DNA of 44,757 nt from an uncultured bacterium (GCA_902767275.1 CACXGY010000114.1:1-44757), one strand, 5' to 3'; positions 25,381 through 35,045 are shown, numbered from the stretch's first letter. Translations and numbers: made by a program. Notes: generated from the sequence alone by a model not told the origin.

Positions 25381-28300
25381 TATTTATTATCCCCCTTTTT
25401 CTTTATTTCATTTATTAACTTTTTACCCTGTTCTTTAGAAAAGTTAAAAATCCACCCGAATATTCTTTTAAATCCGCCTTCTCTGGACCATTGTTTCATA
25501 GTACTAACTGCCACAAAGAATGCAGGAACAAGAATACTTCCGAAGAAAGAAACCGCAATCATTCCGCCGAATACAGTCATCCCTATTGAGTGACGACTGC
25601 CTGCACCTGCACCGCTTGCTGTAATCAAAGGGATAAGCCCTAAGATAAATGCAATATTTGTCATCATAACGGCACGAAATCTTAATTTAGCCGCTTGCAT
25701 TGCCGCATCAATGTAGTTCAATCCATCTTTTTCCATAGCATCTTTTGCAAACTCTACAATCAAGATTGCTTGCTTAGTTCCTAAACCGACAAGCATAACA
25801 AGTCCGATTTGTGCGTATATATCAAGTGCATAACCTGAAACATATTGGAAGAATAATGCCCCGACCAATGCAACAGGAGATATGAGCATTACTGATATTG
25901 GAAGTGTCCAACTTTCATAAAGTGCAACAAGGAATAAATATACGAATGTAAGAGCGAGTGCAAGTATTGGTCCGATTTGTCCTGATGTATCTTTTTCTTG
26001 TAACGATGTTCCTGACCATTCATATCCCATATCTTTGTCTAAATATTTGTCAGACAGTTTTTCCATTTCTGCCATTGCCTGTCCCGAACTGACATTATTT
26101 GCAGGGGTTCCGTTTATAGTAACAGAAGGATACATGTTAAACCTTGTAATATTGTATGGACCGGTTGTATCTTCAAATTTTACGATAGAATTAATCGGGA
26201 CCATTCCGCCTTGTTGGTTTCTGACATAGATTCCGTCAAGGTCTTTTTTCTGTTCTCTGTAGTTCGAATCAGCCTGCAAGTATACACGATATACTCTGCC
26301 GAATTTATTAAAGTCATTGATATAAGATGCCCCGAGTTGTGATGCCAGAGTATTATACACTTCAGAAACATTTACCCCCAGAGCCATTGCTTTTTCATCA
26401 TCTATTGTTAATTTTATTTGAGGTTGAGTTGCAGTATAGGTTGTGAATACTTTTGCAAATTTCGGATCTTTTCTTAATTCCCCTAAGAATTTTTGTGAAA
26501 TAGCAAATAGTTCTTCGGGGGTTTTGTCGCCTTTATCCAACAATTGATATTCAAAACCGCCATACATACTCATACCTGATATTGCAGAAGGTGCAAATGT
26601 CGCAACATTCCCTTCAGGGAAATGTCTGTATTTGCCGTTAATTTGTGCGGCAATTGAGTTAAGTGAAAGTTTTGAACTCTTACGTTTAGACCATTCTTCT
26701 AATTCTGAAACGATAAGAACTGTATTGTCGCCTGAAAATCCTGCAATTTCAAGGACATCTTTTACTCCGGGAATTTCAGCAATACTTTTTGCAACTTGTT
26801 GTCCGACTCTATCCGCTCTGTCCAAAGAGGCTCCGTCAGGAAGTTGTATTTGTGTGAACAAAGCACCTCTGTCTTCATCAGGTAAGAATCCTTTAGGTAT
26901 TATTAAAAACATAAATAGGATAAATAATATTACAAAGCCAAGAACTCGAACCGTTTTTTTAGGTTGTGTGACAAAATAATTAACAACTTTAAGATATTTA
27001 TCTCTTACTGAGAAAAACCAGTCATCGAATTTTTGAATAAATTCAAAGTCTGCTTTTTCAGTTCCGTCTTTTAAAATTATTGAGCATAAGGCCGGAGATA
27101 GAGTTAATGCAACAAGGGTAGATAAACCAATTGAAGTTGCAAGGCACAGACCAAATTGTCTAAACATTTGTCCTGTGATACCTCCCATAAAAGAAACAGG
27201 CACGAATACTGCCATAAGAACCAGTGATGTTGCGACAACAGCACCAAATACTTCTTCCATTGTAACCTCTGTAGCATCTTTTGGAGATAATCCTTCTTGA
27301 ATATGCCGTTGAGTGTTTTCAAGTACAACAATAGCATCATCTACAACTAACCCTACTGCTAATACTAATCCAAACAGAATTAATAGGTTTATAGAAAACC
27401 CGAATATTCCCATAAAAATAAATACACCAATTAATGATACAGGAATTGCACAGAACGGAATAAATGCTGCTCTTGCCGTTCCTAAAAACAAATAAGTTAC
27501 TATACTAACAAGAAGAACTGCGAGTAGAATTGCACTGATTACTTCATGAATAGATTCTCTAACGAACAGTGTGTTATCATATTGTACTGCCCATACCATA
27601 TCAGGCGGGAAAGATTTTGCAATAACTTTCATTTTATCTTGAATTTTATTAGCCAAATCGATTGCATTTGCGTTGGGAAGTTGCGAAACTGAAATAATAG
27701 CCATTTTAAGACCGCTTACACGGGAAAGTGATGTATAGGTGTTTGCACCTAATTCTACTCTTGCGATATCTTTTATTTTTACGTTTGCACCGTTAGGACT
27801 TGATTTTATAACAATGTTTTCAAATTCTTCAACAGATTTGAGTCTGCCTTTTGTTTTAAGGGTATATTTAAGAACTTGAGGGTTTTCCATTGGCTCCCCG
27901 CCCAAATCTCCGGCAGGGGATTGAATGTTTTGTGATTGAATTGCCGCAGATACATCAGATGCAGTTATACCCAAACTTGTCATTTTATCAGGTTTTAACC
28001 ATATTCTCATTGCATATTCGCCCGCACCATAGATGTTTACTTCCCCAACTTCTCTAATACGTTCAATTTCATCTTTAATATTTCTTATTGCATAGTTTGC
28101 CAGATAGAGTGAATCATAAGTTCCGTGAGGAGATTTTAATGACATCATCAAAACCCCGGGTCCGCCTGTTGACTTTCTTACGGTTAATCCATATTTACGA
28201 ACTTCTTCCGGTAATCTTGGTGTTACCAGTTGAAGTTGATTTTGAACGTTAACAAGTGCCATGTCAGGATTTGTTCCGACTGCAAAATATATTGTTAATC

Positions 28301-28565
28301 TGTATTGTCCGTTTTTTGACTCTGAGGACATGTAAATCATATTATCAACACCATTAACTTGTAGTTCAATAGGTGCTGCAACAGTAGATGCTACTACATC
28401 AGAACTTGCTCCGCTATAGTTTGCTGCTACAATTACTTGAGGGGGTGTTATTGAAGGGTATTCTTCGACAGGTAAATGTACAAGTGTAATCAACCCCGCA
28501 AGAATTATTCCGAGTGAGATTACAATTGCTAATTTAGGTCGTTTTACAAATAAATTCCCTGCCAT
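25380..28565 (-). CDS. RND efflux transporter, HAE1/AcrB type
   Basis: A 1061-aa inner-membrane proton-driven drug/solute exporter. Two homologous halves each have one plus five transmembrane helices and a large periplasmic loop. The proton-relay residues are kept: the Asp pair in GLVVDDAIVVLENTQRH (helix 4) and the lysine in GLGTKQAILIVEFAKD (helix 10). The N-terminus FVKRPKLAIVISLGIILAGL is typical of the family. GAGGG lies 6 nt before the ATG and only 9 nt separate it from the adaptor gene. Substrates cannot be predicted. Confidence 0.96.
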   Translation of the reverse strand: MAGNLFVKRPKLAIVISLGIILAGLITLVHLPVEEYPSITPPQVIVAANYSGASSDVVASTVAAPIELQVNGVDNMIYMSSESKNGQYRLTIYFAVGTNPDMALVNVQNQLQLVTPRLPEEVRKYGLTVRKSTGGPGVLMMSLKSPHGTYDSLYLANYAIRNIKDEIERIREVGEVNIYGAGEYAMRIWLKPDKMTSLGITASDVSAAIQSQNIQSPAGDLGGEPMENPQVLKYTLKTKGRLKSVEEFENIVIKSSPNGANVKIKDIARVELGANTYTSLSRVSGLKMAIISVSQLPNANAIDLANKIQDKMKVIAKSFPPDMVWAVQYDNTLFVRESIHEVISAILLAVLLVSIVTYLFLGTARAAFIPFCAIPVSLIGVFIFMGIFGFSINLLILFGLVLAVGLVVDDAIVVLENTQRHIQEGLSPKDATEVTMEEVFGAVVATSLVLMAVFVPVSFMGGITGQMFRQFGLCLATSIGLSTLVALTLSPALCSIILKDGTEKADFEFIQKFDDWFFSVRDKYLKVVNYFVTQPKKTVRVLGFVILFILFMFLIIPKGFLPDEDRGALFTQIQLPDGASLDRADRVGQQVAKSIAEIPGVKDVLEIAGFSGDNTVLIVSELEEWSKRKSSKLSLNSIAAQINGKYRHFPEGNVATFAPSAISGMSMYGGFEYQLLDKGDKTPEELFAISQKFLGELRKDPKFAKVFTTYTATQPQIKLTIDDEKAMALGVNVSEVYNTLASQLGASYINDFNKFGRVYRVYLQADSNYREQKKDLDGIYVRNQQGGMVPINSIVKFEDTTGPYNITRFNMYPSVTINGTPANNVSSGQAMAEMEKLSDKYLDKDMGYEWSGTSLQEKDTSGQIGPILALALTFVYLFLVALYESWTLPISVMLISPVALVGALFFQYVSGYALDIYAQIGLVMLVGLGTKQAILIVEFAKDAMEKDGLNYIDAAMQAAKLRFRAVMMTNIAFILGLIPLITASGAGAGSRHSIGMTVFGGMIAVSFFGSILVPAFFVAVSTMKQWSREGGFKRIFGWIFNFSKEQGKKLINEIKKKGDNK

Positions 28566-28574
28566 TCTTCCCTC

Positions 28575-29774
28575 TTATTTTCTTATAATCAAATGCTTTA
28601 GTTTTCTTAAAAACCTAATAAATATATTTGGTTTCTTTGGTGTTTCTTCTTGTATTGCCGAAACAATTTTTGCAGGAGTTCCCGGTATTATTTGTTGTAA
28701 TCCGCCCACTGCAATTCTATCACCAATTTTCAGACCTTCTTTTATTAATGAATAATCTCCTTCTTGTTCCATAACTTTTATGTAGGTAAGGGTTGGGATA
28801 TTATCTTTATTAACCACATATACATATTTACCTTCTTGGTTTTCTTGAATAGCCTTTGTTGGGATAATAGGAGCCGGATCGGTTTTTGTTGCATAAATTA
28901 TTGCTTTTCCATAATCACCTGCAATAAGTTTATCGTTTGGATTATCAAAAGTTGCACGCATTGTTATTGTACCTGTTGACTCATCGACTTTGTTATCATG
29001 AAAGTCCTGTATTCCGTTTAGCGGATATTTCTCTCCTGAACTAAATATATATTCAACTTTTCTGTTAATATTCGCAGAACCGTCAATTCTGACCAGTTCG
29101 TTGAAATCGTTTGCTTCTAGCGGGAAGGTAACGTACATTGGATTTGTACTGTTGATGGTCGTTAATGTACCAGCATTTGTTCTTACATAGTTTCCGACCG
29201 TCACTGTAATCATTCCGACTCTGCCTGATACAGGTGCTTTAATTTTTGTGTAACTTAAATTCCTTCTTGCATCGTTATATGCACTGACATTTCTGTTATA
29301 ATTTGCTCGATAGGAATCTCTTTGTGCAACTGCGTTATCGTAATCTGCTTTAGCAATGTAGTCTTGATCTACAAGTTGTTTCGCTCTGGCACTTTGTTTA
29401 TCATAATATGTTTGCATTGCTCTGGCACTTTTTAAATTCGCTGCTGCCTGTTGAAGTGCATATTGATATTCTTGTGGTTCAATTTCAAATAGTACTTGAC
29501 CTGCTTTTACATAATCTCCTTCTTTAAAATAACTTTTTTGAAGATAACCGTCTATTCTTGCCTCAACGTTTACTTGATATTTTGCTACGACTCTCGCCGG
29601 CGATTCAAAACTCTTTATGATTTCTTTTGATCCGACTTCTTCTACTACTATCTCAGGCATGGCTACCTTTTGCATTTTTATCTTTTGCGTGTGAGTATTA
29701 TATGCAGTAAATAAAAATCTAAGTAAAATTGCACCAAATATTATTAGTAAGAGCAATGTTATTTTTTTTCGCAT
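28575..29774 (-). CDS. RND-pump periplasmic adaptor (membrane fusion protein)
   Basis: A 399-aa adaptor linking the RND pump to the TolC-like channel. An N-terminal membrane anchor or signal (about 2-22) precedes a split lipoyl domain (EARIDGYLQKSYFKEGDYVKAG; KAPVSGRVGMITVTVGNYV) around an alpha-helical hairpin (about 85-160), then beta-barrel and membrane-proximal domains. No lipobox cysteine is present. The start at 29774 (MRKKITLL) is chosen because GGAGAG sits about 5 nt upstream; an in-frame ATG 15 nt earlier overlaps that site. First gene of the adaptor-RND-TolC operon. Confidence 0.94.
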   Translation of the reverse strand: MRKKITLLLLIIFGAILLRFLFTAYNTHTQKIKMQKVAMPEIVVEEVGSKEIIKSFESPARVVAKYQVNVEARIDGYLQKSYFKEGDYVKAGQVLFEIEPQEYQYALQQAAANLKSARAMQTYYDKQSARAKQLVDQDYIAKADYDNAVAQRDSYRANYNRNVSAYNDARRNLSYTKIKAPVSGRVGMITVTVGNYVRTNAGTLTTINSTNPMYVTFPLEANDFNELVRIDGSANINRKVEYIFSSGEKYPLNGIQDFHDNKVDESTGTITMRATFDNPNDKLIAGDYGKAIIYATKTDPAPIIPTKAIQENQEGKYVYVVNKDNIPTLTYIKVMEQEGDYSLIKEGLKIGDRIAVGGLQQIIPGTPAKIVSAIQEETPKKPNIFIRFLRKLKHLIIRK

Positions 29775-29865
29775 GTTCTCTCCATTCAATATATATCTTC
29801 GGATTATTGTAAGTGTATATCACTCATTATCCCGTTTTCGAATTTATCCCTAAACTATATTAGTC

Positions 29866-29880
29866 ATTGTTACTAACAAT
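29866..29880. promoter_or_regulatory. 15-bp palindrome, candidate operator of the efflux operon
   Basis: ATTGTTA-C-TAACAAT is a perfect 7-1-7 palindrome about 90 nt upstream of the adaptor start and 80-95 nt upstream of the divergent YkgJ-type gene. Its size and symmetry are like sites for TetR- or MarR-type repressors, which often control RND pumps. No such regulator is encoded in the window. Confidence 0.4.
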
Positions 29881-29958
29881 AATAACTAAAAAAAAAGAAA
29901 ATGTGTATAGTTTTACATGACTATTTATAAAAAATATGTTGTTATAAAATATACTTGT

Positions 29959-30369
29959 ATGATAAAAGAGTTTTTGCAATATATTCGTTTTTTATACAAT
30001 AAAACTTTTTCTTCAAAGTATGTGGTTAAAGGAAAATGTAAAGCGTGTGGGAAATGTTGTCGTTCAATTGTATTTTATGACGGTAATGAATTGATAAAAA
30101 CTCCGGAACAATTTGAAATTGCAAAGAAAAAAAATAAACGAATGAATATGTTTGAAATATCAGGTCGTGATGAAACAGATGGGGCATTAACATTCGTTTG
30201 TAAATCTCTCGGACAAGACGGTAAATGCAGAGATTATTGGTTAAGGTCAATGTTTTGCAGAGAATATCCGTTTGTTAAACCTGATTTTATACGTGATAAT
30301 GGGCAAACTCTAGAAGGTTGCGGATATTATTATAGTGTGGATAAAGAATTTAAAGAATATTTAAAATAA
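29959..30369 (+). CDS. YkgJ-family cysteine cluster protein
   Basis: A 136-aa protein with the CxxCxxCC pattern of the zinc/iron-chelating domain family PF03692 (CKACGKCC), followed by spaced cysteines in FVCKSLGQDGKC, MFCREYP and GCGYY. It probably binds a metal or Fe-S centre; a specific role is unknown. I prefer the ATG at 29959 because an extended -10 (TGTTATAAA, 29940-29948) lies just upstream. An in-frame ATG at 29917 would add 14 residues encoded by AT-rich, promoter-like sequence. Neither start has a ribosome site. It lies 9 nt before the next gene, so they are co-transcribed. Confidence 0.8.
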   Translation: MIKEFLQYIRFLYNKTFSSKYVVKGKCKACGKCCRSIVFYDGNELIKTPEQFEIAKKKNKRMNMFEISGRDETDGALTFVCKSLGQDGKCRDYWLRSMFCREYPFVKPDFIRDNGQTLEGCGYYYSVDKEFKEYLK

Positions 30370-30378
30370 GGAGAGGTT

Positions 30379-31035
30379 ATGAAAAATTTTAAATTATTGT
30401 TATTATTTTTAGGAATAATATTTATTTCCGCATTGCCTGTATTAGCAGTTGATGGAGTAAAGTTTCATTCGGAAATGTGTTCTTATTATAATCCGACAAC
30501 AGACATAAATAATGTTATTACGTTTAAACCTTTTTCAGATATTAATTATAATGGAGTCAATATAAAAAAAGATTCAATCGTAAAAGCAAAGGTTGAGAGT
30601 TCAGAGGATGCTAAGAGATTTCATAAAAGCGGATTTATTAAAATTAAGTTTTTGGAAGTAAATAATAATAATTGTATAGATTGTTTGGCAGATAAAAATT
30701 TATATGGTATTGCCAGAAAATATGATAAAATAGATAAAAAAGAAGCGGCTAAAACAGGTGCCGAACTAACAACAACTACGGTCGCAGGGTTTTTACTTCC
30801 CGGAATTGACATTGCTTATTATTTTGTAAAAGGTGCAATTCAAAATACAAAGGCCGACACAAGATTTAAATCGGGTGTTCATAATGCGTATGACAATTCT
30901 ATTATGTGGGTATTTTTAAAAGGAAAATCTATAGAACTTGCTCAGGGAGATATGATTACTATTATAATGTATGTTGATGAAGAATTTGATCCGAATCTTA
31001 AAGTAAAGGTAAAGGCAAAGAAGATTGCAGATTAG
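30379..31035 (+). CDS. Secreted protein of unknown function
   Basis: A 218-aa exported protein. The signal peptide spans about 1-23 (LLLLFLGIIFISALPVLA, cut before VDG). The mature part has FKPFSDINYNGVNIKKDSIV, resembling a small beta-sheet domain with three cysteines. A Gly/Thr-rich hydrophobic stretch (ELTTTTVAGFLLPGIDIAYYFV, about 134-156) could insert in or lie on a membrane. The C-terminal region is predicted beta (GDMITIIMYVDEEF). AAGGAGAGG lies right before the ATG. Family not recognised; surface or outer-membrane association is inference. Confidence 0.75.
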   Translation: MKNFKLLLLFLGIIFISALPVLAVDGVKFHSEMCSYYNPTTDINNVITFKPFSDINYNGVNIKKDSIVKAKVESSEDAKRFHKSGFIKIKFLEVNNNNCIDCLADKNLYGIARKYDKIDKKEAAKTGAELTTTTVAGFLLPGIDIAYYFVKGAIQNTKADTRFKSGVHNAYDNSIMWVFLKGKSIELAQGDMITIIMYVDEEFDPNLKVKVKAKKIAD

Positions 31036-31037
31036 AG

Positions 31038-31074
31038 AAAAAGTCCACTTGCTTATTAACAAGTGGACTTTTTA
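31038..31074. terminator. Bidirectional terminator, secreted orphan / M49-like gene
   Basis: AAAAAGTCCACTTG pairs perfectly with CAAGTGGACTTTTT over 14 bp around CTTATTAA. It serves both convergent genes. Confidence 0.92.
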
Positions 31075-31082
31075 ATGTATTT

Positions 31083-32822
31083 TTATTGTTCATTTAGAAG
31101 TTTTTGTGCGAGTGGTTCTTCAACTTTACCATTTAAGGATTTGGATACTTTTTTGATTTTTTCAGCCATAGTTTCCATTTCCTTTGTCCATTGGAAGTTT
31201 TCCAGAACATATTTTTCGCCGTTTTCAAAATTTCCGTCAATTTGAATTCGAATAATTTCTTTTAGCATTTTTTGTGCAGTCGGAACCATTCTATCAATAT
31301 TAACAGTCAGCATTCCTTCATCGTTTATTTCTATAGCCCCTTCTTTTAGGAAGTAATAATTTTGCATAACTGAGCGTACTCTGTGTGCCTGACTAAGAGT
31401 CGGTTTTGATTTAAGCATGTTATCTGCCGCATAAGTAACAAGAATTTGTTCTTTTTCTTCTTTTGTATACATACCGTTTTCTTCCAATAAATCAAGCATT
31501 GCAAGTGATGTTATGTCTGCTTTATTTTCTTCGATAATTGATTTATATTTACCTAATGCTTCAGTTCCGGAGTTTGGTCCCAGTGAGTGAGCATTTTCGT
31601 GTCCGATGGTAAACCAGTGATCCGCTTCATCATTATAGTATTTATGTTGATTATGGTTGAGAATCGCATCGAGTCTTTCTTGCAATTTTTTTCTGGAATC
31701 TTCACTTGTGATTAGACGAATTTGTCTGTGATATACGTTTCTTCTTCCGCCGCCGATTGTTAAGGACAATTTGTCGTCGTTAGGAAGATTTTCCGCAAGT
31801 GTTATGCCTGCTCTAAATTCTCCGACATCACCTGAAACTGTTACTAAGTCAACATCAACCATTGTTTGTTTTGATTCTTTATCCGGCGAAATATTTTGCA
31901 CATATTCGTCTTTAAACGGCATATTATCTGCCATTAAAGGAAGGTATGTTTTTACTTTTAACAGTGCTTCGGTTCCTTTTTTATTGATTATACCAACCCG
32001 ACCGCCAAGAAAATCTTTTCCTACCGGAGTGATTTTATGTTCCTCCAGAAGTTTTTTTAGTTCCTCATTTTCAATAGCACTTTCAGTCAGTTCATCAGAA
32101 TAGTTTTCTCTTGTTATAGTGAATTCCAGTGGTGTATCTTGCAGAGTTGCCCATTTTTTATCAGCATAAGCATCAAGCATCGGATCGGCTGTTCTTAATG
32201 CTTTTGCTTGTAAAACAAGGTATTCGTTAAAATCCGCATTTGTAGATGTTTTTGATGCTTCTTCAAGTTCATCTGCCATTTTTGAGAAATCTTCTTTGAA
32301 TTTGTCAATATAATCAGTCCCTATTAATTCATCTCCTTTCCTTTCGACAACAGATCGTTGGTTTAAGATTGTTTTGACTTCATCAAATTTTTCTTCTTTT
32401 AACATCTTTAGGATTATTTTTTGAAATTCTTCTTTACCTAAATCTTCCGGATAAACCCCTTTTCCATAGGTTGCGTGAACTCCTTTTGCCAGTTCTATGA
32501 TGTTTGATTCTCTGTCAATCGCACATAATCCTTTTTGTGCATCATATAAAATCTTTGTAAGTTCTGCCTGTCTGTTGCCGTTTTTTATTTCTTTATTTAA
32601 AAATTCTTCAAAAGGTAAGTTATGGCAGTTATCTAATTGCTTATTAATTTTCTCAAGTATATACGCTGCTTTAACAAGGTGTTTGAGAGCATCTTTATCT
32701 CCTTGTGCAAGATTTTGATACTCTGGGGCATCTTCTGCAAGCATTTTTTTTGTTACCAAATAATCTTTATGGGTTCTCTTTTCAAGTTCTTCTAAACTTA
32801 GGTTTAATTCATATTCTCTCAT
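31083..32822 (-). CDS. M49-like zinc metallohydrolase (dipeptidyl-peptidase III related)
   Basis: A 579-aa cytoplasmic protein without signal peptide. The zinc site reads HENAHSLGP (His408, Glu409, His412), followed about 20 residues later by EENKADI, the third-ligand motif. The HExxHxxGP plus EExKAD arrangement matches the branch of peptidase family M49 found in plant Nudix-fused proteins, not the HExxxH of animal DPP III. The N-terminal 230 residues are helical. Likely a dipeptidyl or other peptidase (inference from family). The start at 32822 is chosen for AAAGGA 8 nt upstream; an in-frame ATG 15 nt earlier lies before that site. A single-gene unit. Confidence 0.75.
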   Translation of the reverse strand: MREYELNLSLEELEKRTHKDYLVTKKMLAEDAPEYQNLAQGDKDALKHLVKAAYILEKINKQLDNCHNLPFEEFLNKEIKNGNRQAELTKILYDAQKGLCAIDRESNIIELAKGVHATYGKGVYPEDLGKEEFQKIILKMLKEEKFDEVKTILNQRSVVERKGDELIGTDYIDKFKEDFSKMADELEEASKTSTNADFNEYLVLQAKALRTADPMLDAYADKKWATLQDTPLEFTITRENYSDELTESAIENEELKKLLEEHKITPVGKDFLGGRVGIINKKGTEALLKVKTYLPLMADNMPFKDEYVQNISPDKESKQTMVDVDLVTVSGDVGEFRAGITLAENLPNDDKLSLTIGGGRRNVYHRQIRLITSEDSRKKLQERLDAILNHNQHKYYNDEADHWFTIGHENAHSLGPNSGTEALGKYKSIIEENKADITSLAMLDLLEENGMYTKEEKEQILVTYAADNMLKSKPTLSQAHRVRSVMQNYYFLKEGAIEINDEGMLTVNIDRMVPTAQKMLKEIIRIQIDGNFENGEKYVLENFQWTKEMETMAEKIKKVSKSLNGKVEEPLAQKLLNEQ

Positions 32823-32961
32823 CTTAGTTCCTTTCATTTGTATCAGTATTATACAATTTATGAAGATTGTTGTAAATATTTGTTAATTTTTTCTTTTTAT
32901 GTTTAGCAAATAATATTTTTTATGAGTTATTAATAGTCGGTATATTAAAGAGGTATAAACT

Positions 32962-33492
32962 ATGGTCGCAATTAATAATTCTCCGTCATTCACACGATTA
33001 AGAATCAGTTTTGATTCTGAAGATGAAATGAATAAAAAAGCAAAAAATGATATTTTTAAAATACGCAGGTTAGGAAAGTATATTGATGATGTTGAAAATT
33101 ATGATGTTATTCTTGACGAAAAATTAGAACCGAGAATTAAGGATAATAATCAATTGTTCACGTCATACATTTCTCCTTTTATTGTTCACAGATCAAAAGA
33201 AAATCCGGATGCAGTATTTGTAACAACAACTAAATTGAATGAACATCCGATGGGGAACAAAGAAAAAACTCCTGTTGAATTATATATGCATTTTAAAACA
33301 CCGTTTGATGCTCAATTGATGTATGAACGATTAAACCGATCTGAGGATGAATTAGAAAAAACCGTTTTGTTATCTAAAATGTTAGATGTTGAGTATATTT
33401 CTGAAAAAGATAAAGAACTCGGTAAAACAACAAAACAAACAAAAAAAGCCTTGATCCAAGATGTAATGTCAAAATTTGGGGATATGGTTTAA
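32962..33492 (+). CDS. Unknown 176-aa cytoplasmic protein
   Basis: No family recognised. The protein is soluble, highly charged and without cysteine. It begins with VAINNSPSFTRLRISFDS, and the middle contains strand-rich FTSYISPFIVHRSKENPDAV and PVELYMHFKTPFDAQLMYERL. The C-terminus is helical and lysine-rich. GAGG lies 8 nt before the ATG and a terminator follows, supporting a real single gene. It is divergent from the M49-like gene, with 139 nt between the two starts. Confidence 0.7.
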   Translation: MVAINNSPSFTRLRISFDSEDEMNKKAKNDIFKIRRLGKYIDDVENYDVILDEKLEPRIKDNNQLFTSYISPFIVHRSKENPDAVFVTTTKLNEHPMGNKEKTPVELYMHFKTPFDAQLMYERLNRSEDELEKTVLLSKMLDVEYISEKDKELGKTTKQTKKALIQDVMSKFGDMV

Positions 33493-33520
33493 TAAAAAGT
33501 ATATATATGTAACTCTAAAT

Positions 33521-33558
33521 AACCTCTAAACTCATCTGTTTAGGGGTTTACTTTTTAT
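33521..33558 (+). terminator. Rho-independent terminator
   Basis: AACCTCTAAAC pairs with GTTTAGGGGTT (one G-U) around TCATCT, followed by TACTTTTTAT. It lies about 30 nt after the 176-aa gene. Confidence 0.8.
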
Positions 33559-33581
33559 AAAAAATAATTAAATAATGATGT

Positions 33582-34175
33582 ATGATGAGAAGATTTATAA
33601 TTATATTTTTATCTATAATAATGCTTCCTATGTTAGCATTCGCTGAGGAAGATTGGTCAGGATATTATAATATAGACAGTGTATGGGACGGACAAAAATC
33701 CATTACTAATAAACAATTTGAAGAAACTATGGATGCCCTTCAGGCACGTCAAAAGAAAAAAGAACAAAAACAGAGAGAAAAAGCAATAAAAAAAGTAAAA
33801 GGCTCAAGTTTAATCCCTCAAATGGATGCACATAATGATGATATGGTAAATGAGCAGCCTGATGAAACACTTGATGAGTTTCAACTTTTGAATATTCCGG
33901 TAGATTTTATTGCTAACGGAGAAAAGGTTGAGTGCGGATATTATCAAGTGTTGGGAGAGAAAAAATCTGATGGGGTATATTTACTTCTTTATCAAGCACA
34001 TTCTTTAAAAGCAAAAATTAAAGCAAAAGAAACTAATGATGATTTTGATGAAGCAACTATTAAATTTGTTAAGGTCATACCTTGTAATGATCACCAAATG
34101 AAGATAATTTTTGGGTCGGTTGATTTTAATGCATTTGCATATATAACTTTTATAGAGCCTGAGTCTGTATTTTAA
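33582..34175 (+). CDS. Secreted protein of unknown function
   Basis: A 197-aa exported protein. The signal peptide (about 1-21, ending MLAFA) is followed by a short EEDWSGYYNIDSVWDG segment, a strongly basic helical linker rich in Lys and Gln (about 50-68) and a C-terminal beta-rich domain with two cysteines (CGYYQV, IPCND). Two consecutive ATGs (33582, 33585) are possible starts; neither has a ribosome site, so the exact start is unsure. No family is recognised. It ends 15 nt from the stop of the convergent EamA gene. Confidence 0.7.
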   Translation: MMRRFIIIFLSIIMLPMLAFAEEDWSGYYNIDSVWDGQKSITNKQFEETMDALQARQKKKEQKQREKAIKKVKGSSLIPQMDAHNDDMVNEQPDETLDEFQLLNIPVDFIANGEKVECGYYQVLGEKKSDGVYLLLYQAHSLKAKIKAKETNDDFDEATIKFVKVIPCNDHQMKIIFGSVDFNAFAYITFIEPESVF

Positions 34176-34190
34176 AGCGTATTGAATCTA

Positions 34191-35045
34191 TTATATCAGT
34201 ATAATCGCTGCAGAACCTATCATTATTAATGTTCCGATTATCTTCTTTTTCATATTTTTTTCGTGATAGTATTTGTATCCGAAAAACAAAGAAACAAGTG
34301 ATGATAGTTGAAATAATGCAAGTGCAGAGCCAACTTCTATTTTTGAAAAAACAAAATTGGTACTAAGTTGCATTAAAAGTAACATTAAACCTATTATAAG
34401 ACAGTTATTCAGATTTTTGTTAGTGTTTGTTGAAAATAAAGACGAAGGTTTTTTTATTATAAAGATTAAAAGAGAACATAAAAATCCGCTAAAACACCAT
34501 AAAATTAATGAAATTTTGTATGATGACATAATTATTATTTTCTTCAGGAAAGCCGCTTCTGTTCCGGAACAGAGTAATGCGAATATTCTTAGTCTGATAT
34601 CTTTCCTAAAAAATGTTTGAATGGAGAATTTTTGTTTCTCATTATCAAGTACAAAATAACTTCCTATAATTATTAAAACAATGCAGATGAAATCTTTCAG
34701 AGGAGGAAATTCATGTAAAACAATAATAGCACTTATTAAACCTATAACAGATTTGTATGAATTTATTGGTGCAAGAACAGAGAGTTCTCCGATTTTAAGT
34801 GCTTCTATAAGAGCAATTGTTCCGATAGTACATAATAATCCTGCAAAGAAAACATTAATCCAAAAGTTAATTGAATAAATACTCCAATCTATAAATAGTG
34901 CAGGTAAAACGCAAATCAAACTCATTATCAGATAAGAAATCAGGTTTGTTTCCAGAGGAGAAGATATTTCGCCCGATTTTTTCTGGTATAAGTTTGCAAC
35001 AGAATTCGAAAATATTCTTGTTAATACCGCTAATGTTGTTATCAT
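34191..35045 (-). CDS. EamA/DMT-family transporter
   Basis: A 284-aa membrane protein with ten hydrophobic segments arranged as two EamA-type repeats (each ending near the family pattern of an E residue after a small-residue helix, as in IGTIALIEALKIGELSVLAP, about 79-98). The drug/metabolite transporter superfamily includes exporters of amino acids, sugars and metabolites; the substrate is unknown. Its ATG overlaps the stop of the GH13 gene (TAATG), so the two are translated together, which hints at a carbohydrate-linked role (inference). Confidence 0.85.
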   Translation of the reverse strand: MITTLAVLTRIFSNSVANLYQKKSGEISSPLETNLISYLIMSLICVLPALFIDWSIYSINFWINVFFAGLLCTIGTIALIEALKIGELSVLAPINSYKSVIGLISAIIVLHEFPPLKDFICIVLIIIGSYFVLDNEKQKFSIQTFFRKDIRLRIFALLCSGTEAAFLKKIIIMSSYKISLILWCFSGFLCSLLIFIIKKPSSLFSTNTNKNLNNCLIIGLMLLLMQLSTNFVFSKIEVGSALALFQLSSLVSLFFGYKYYHEKNMKKKIIGTLIMIGSAAIILI

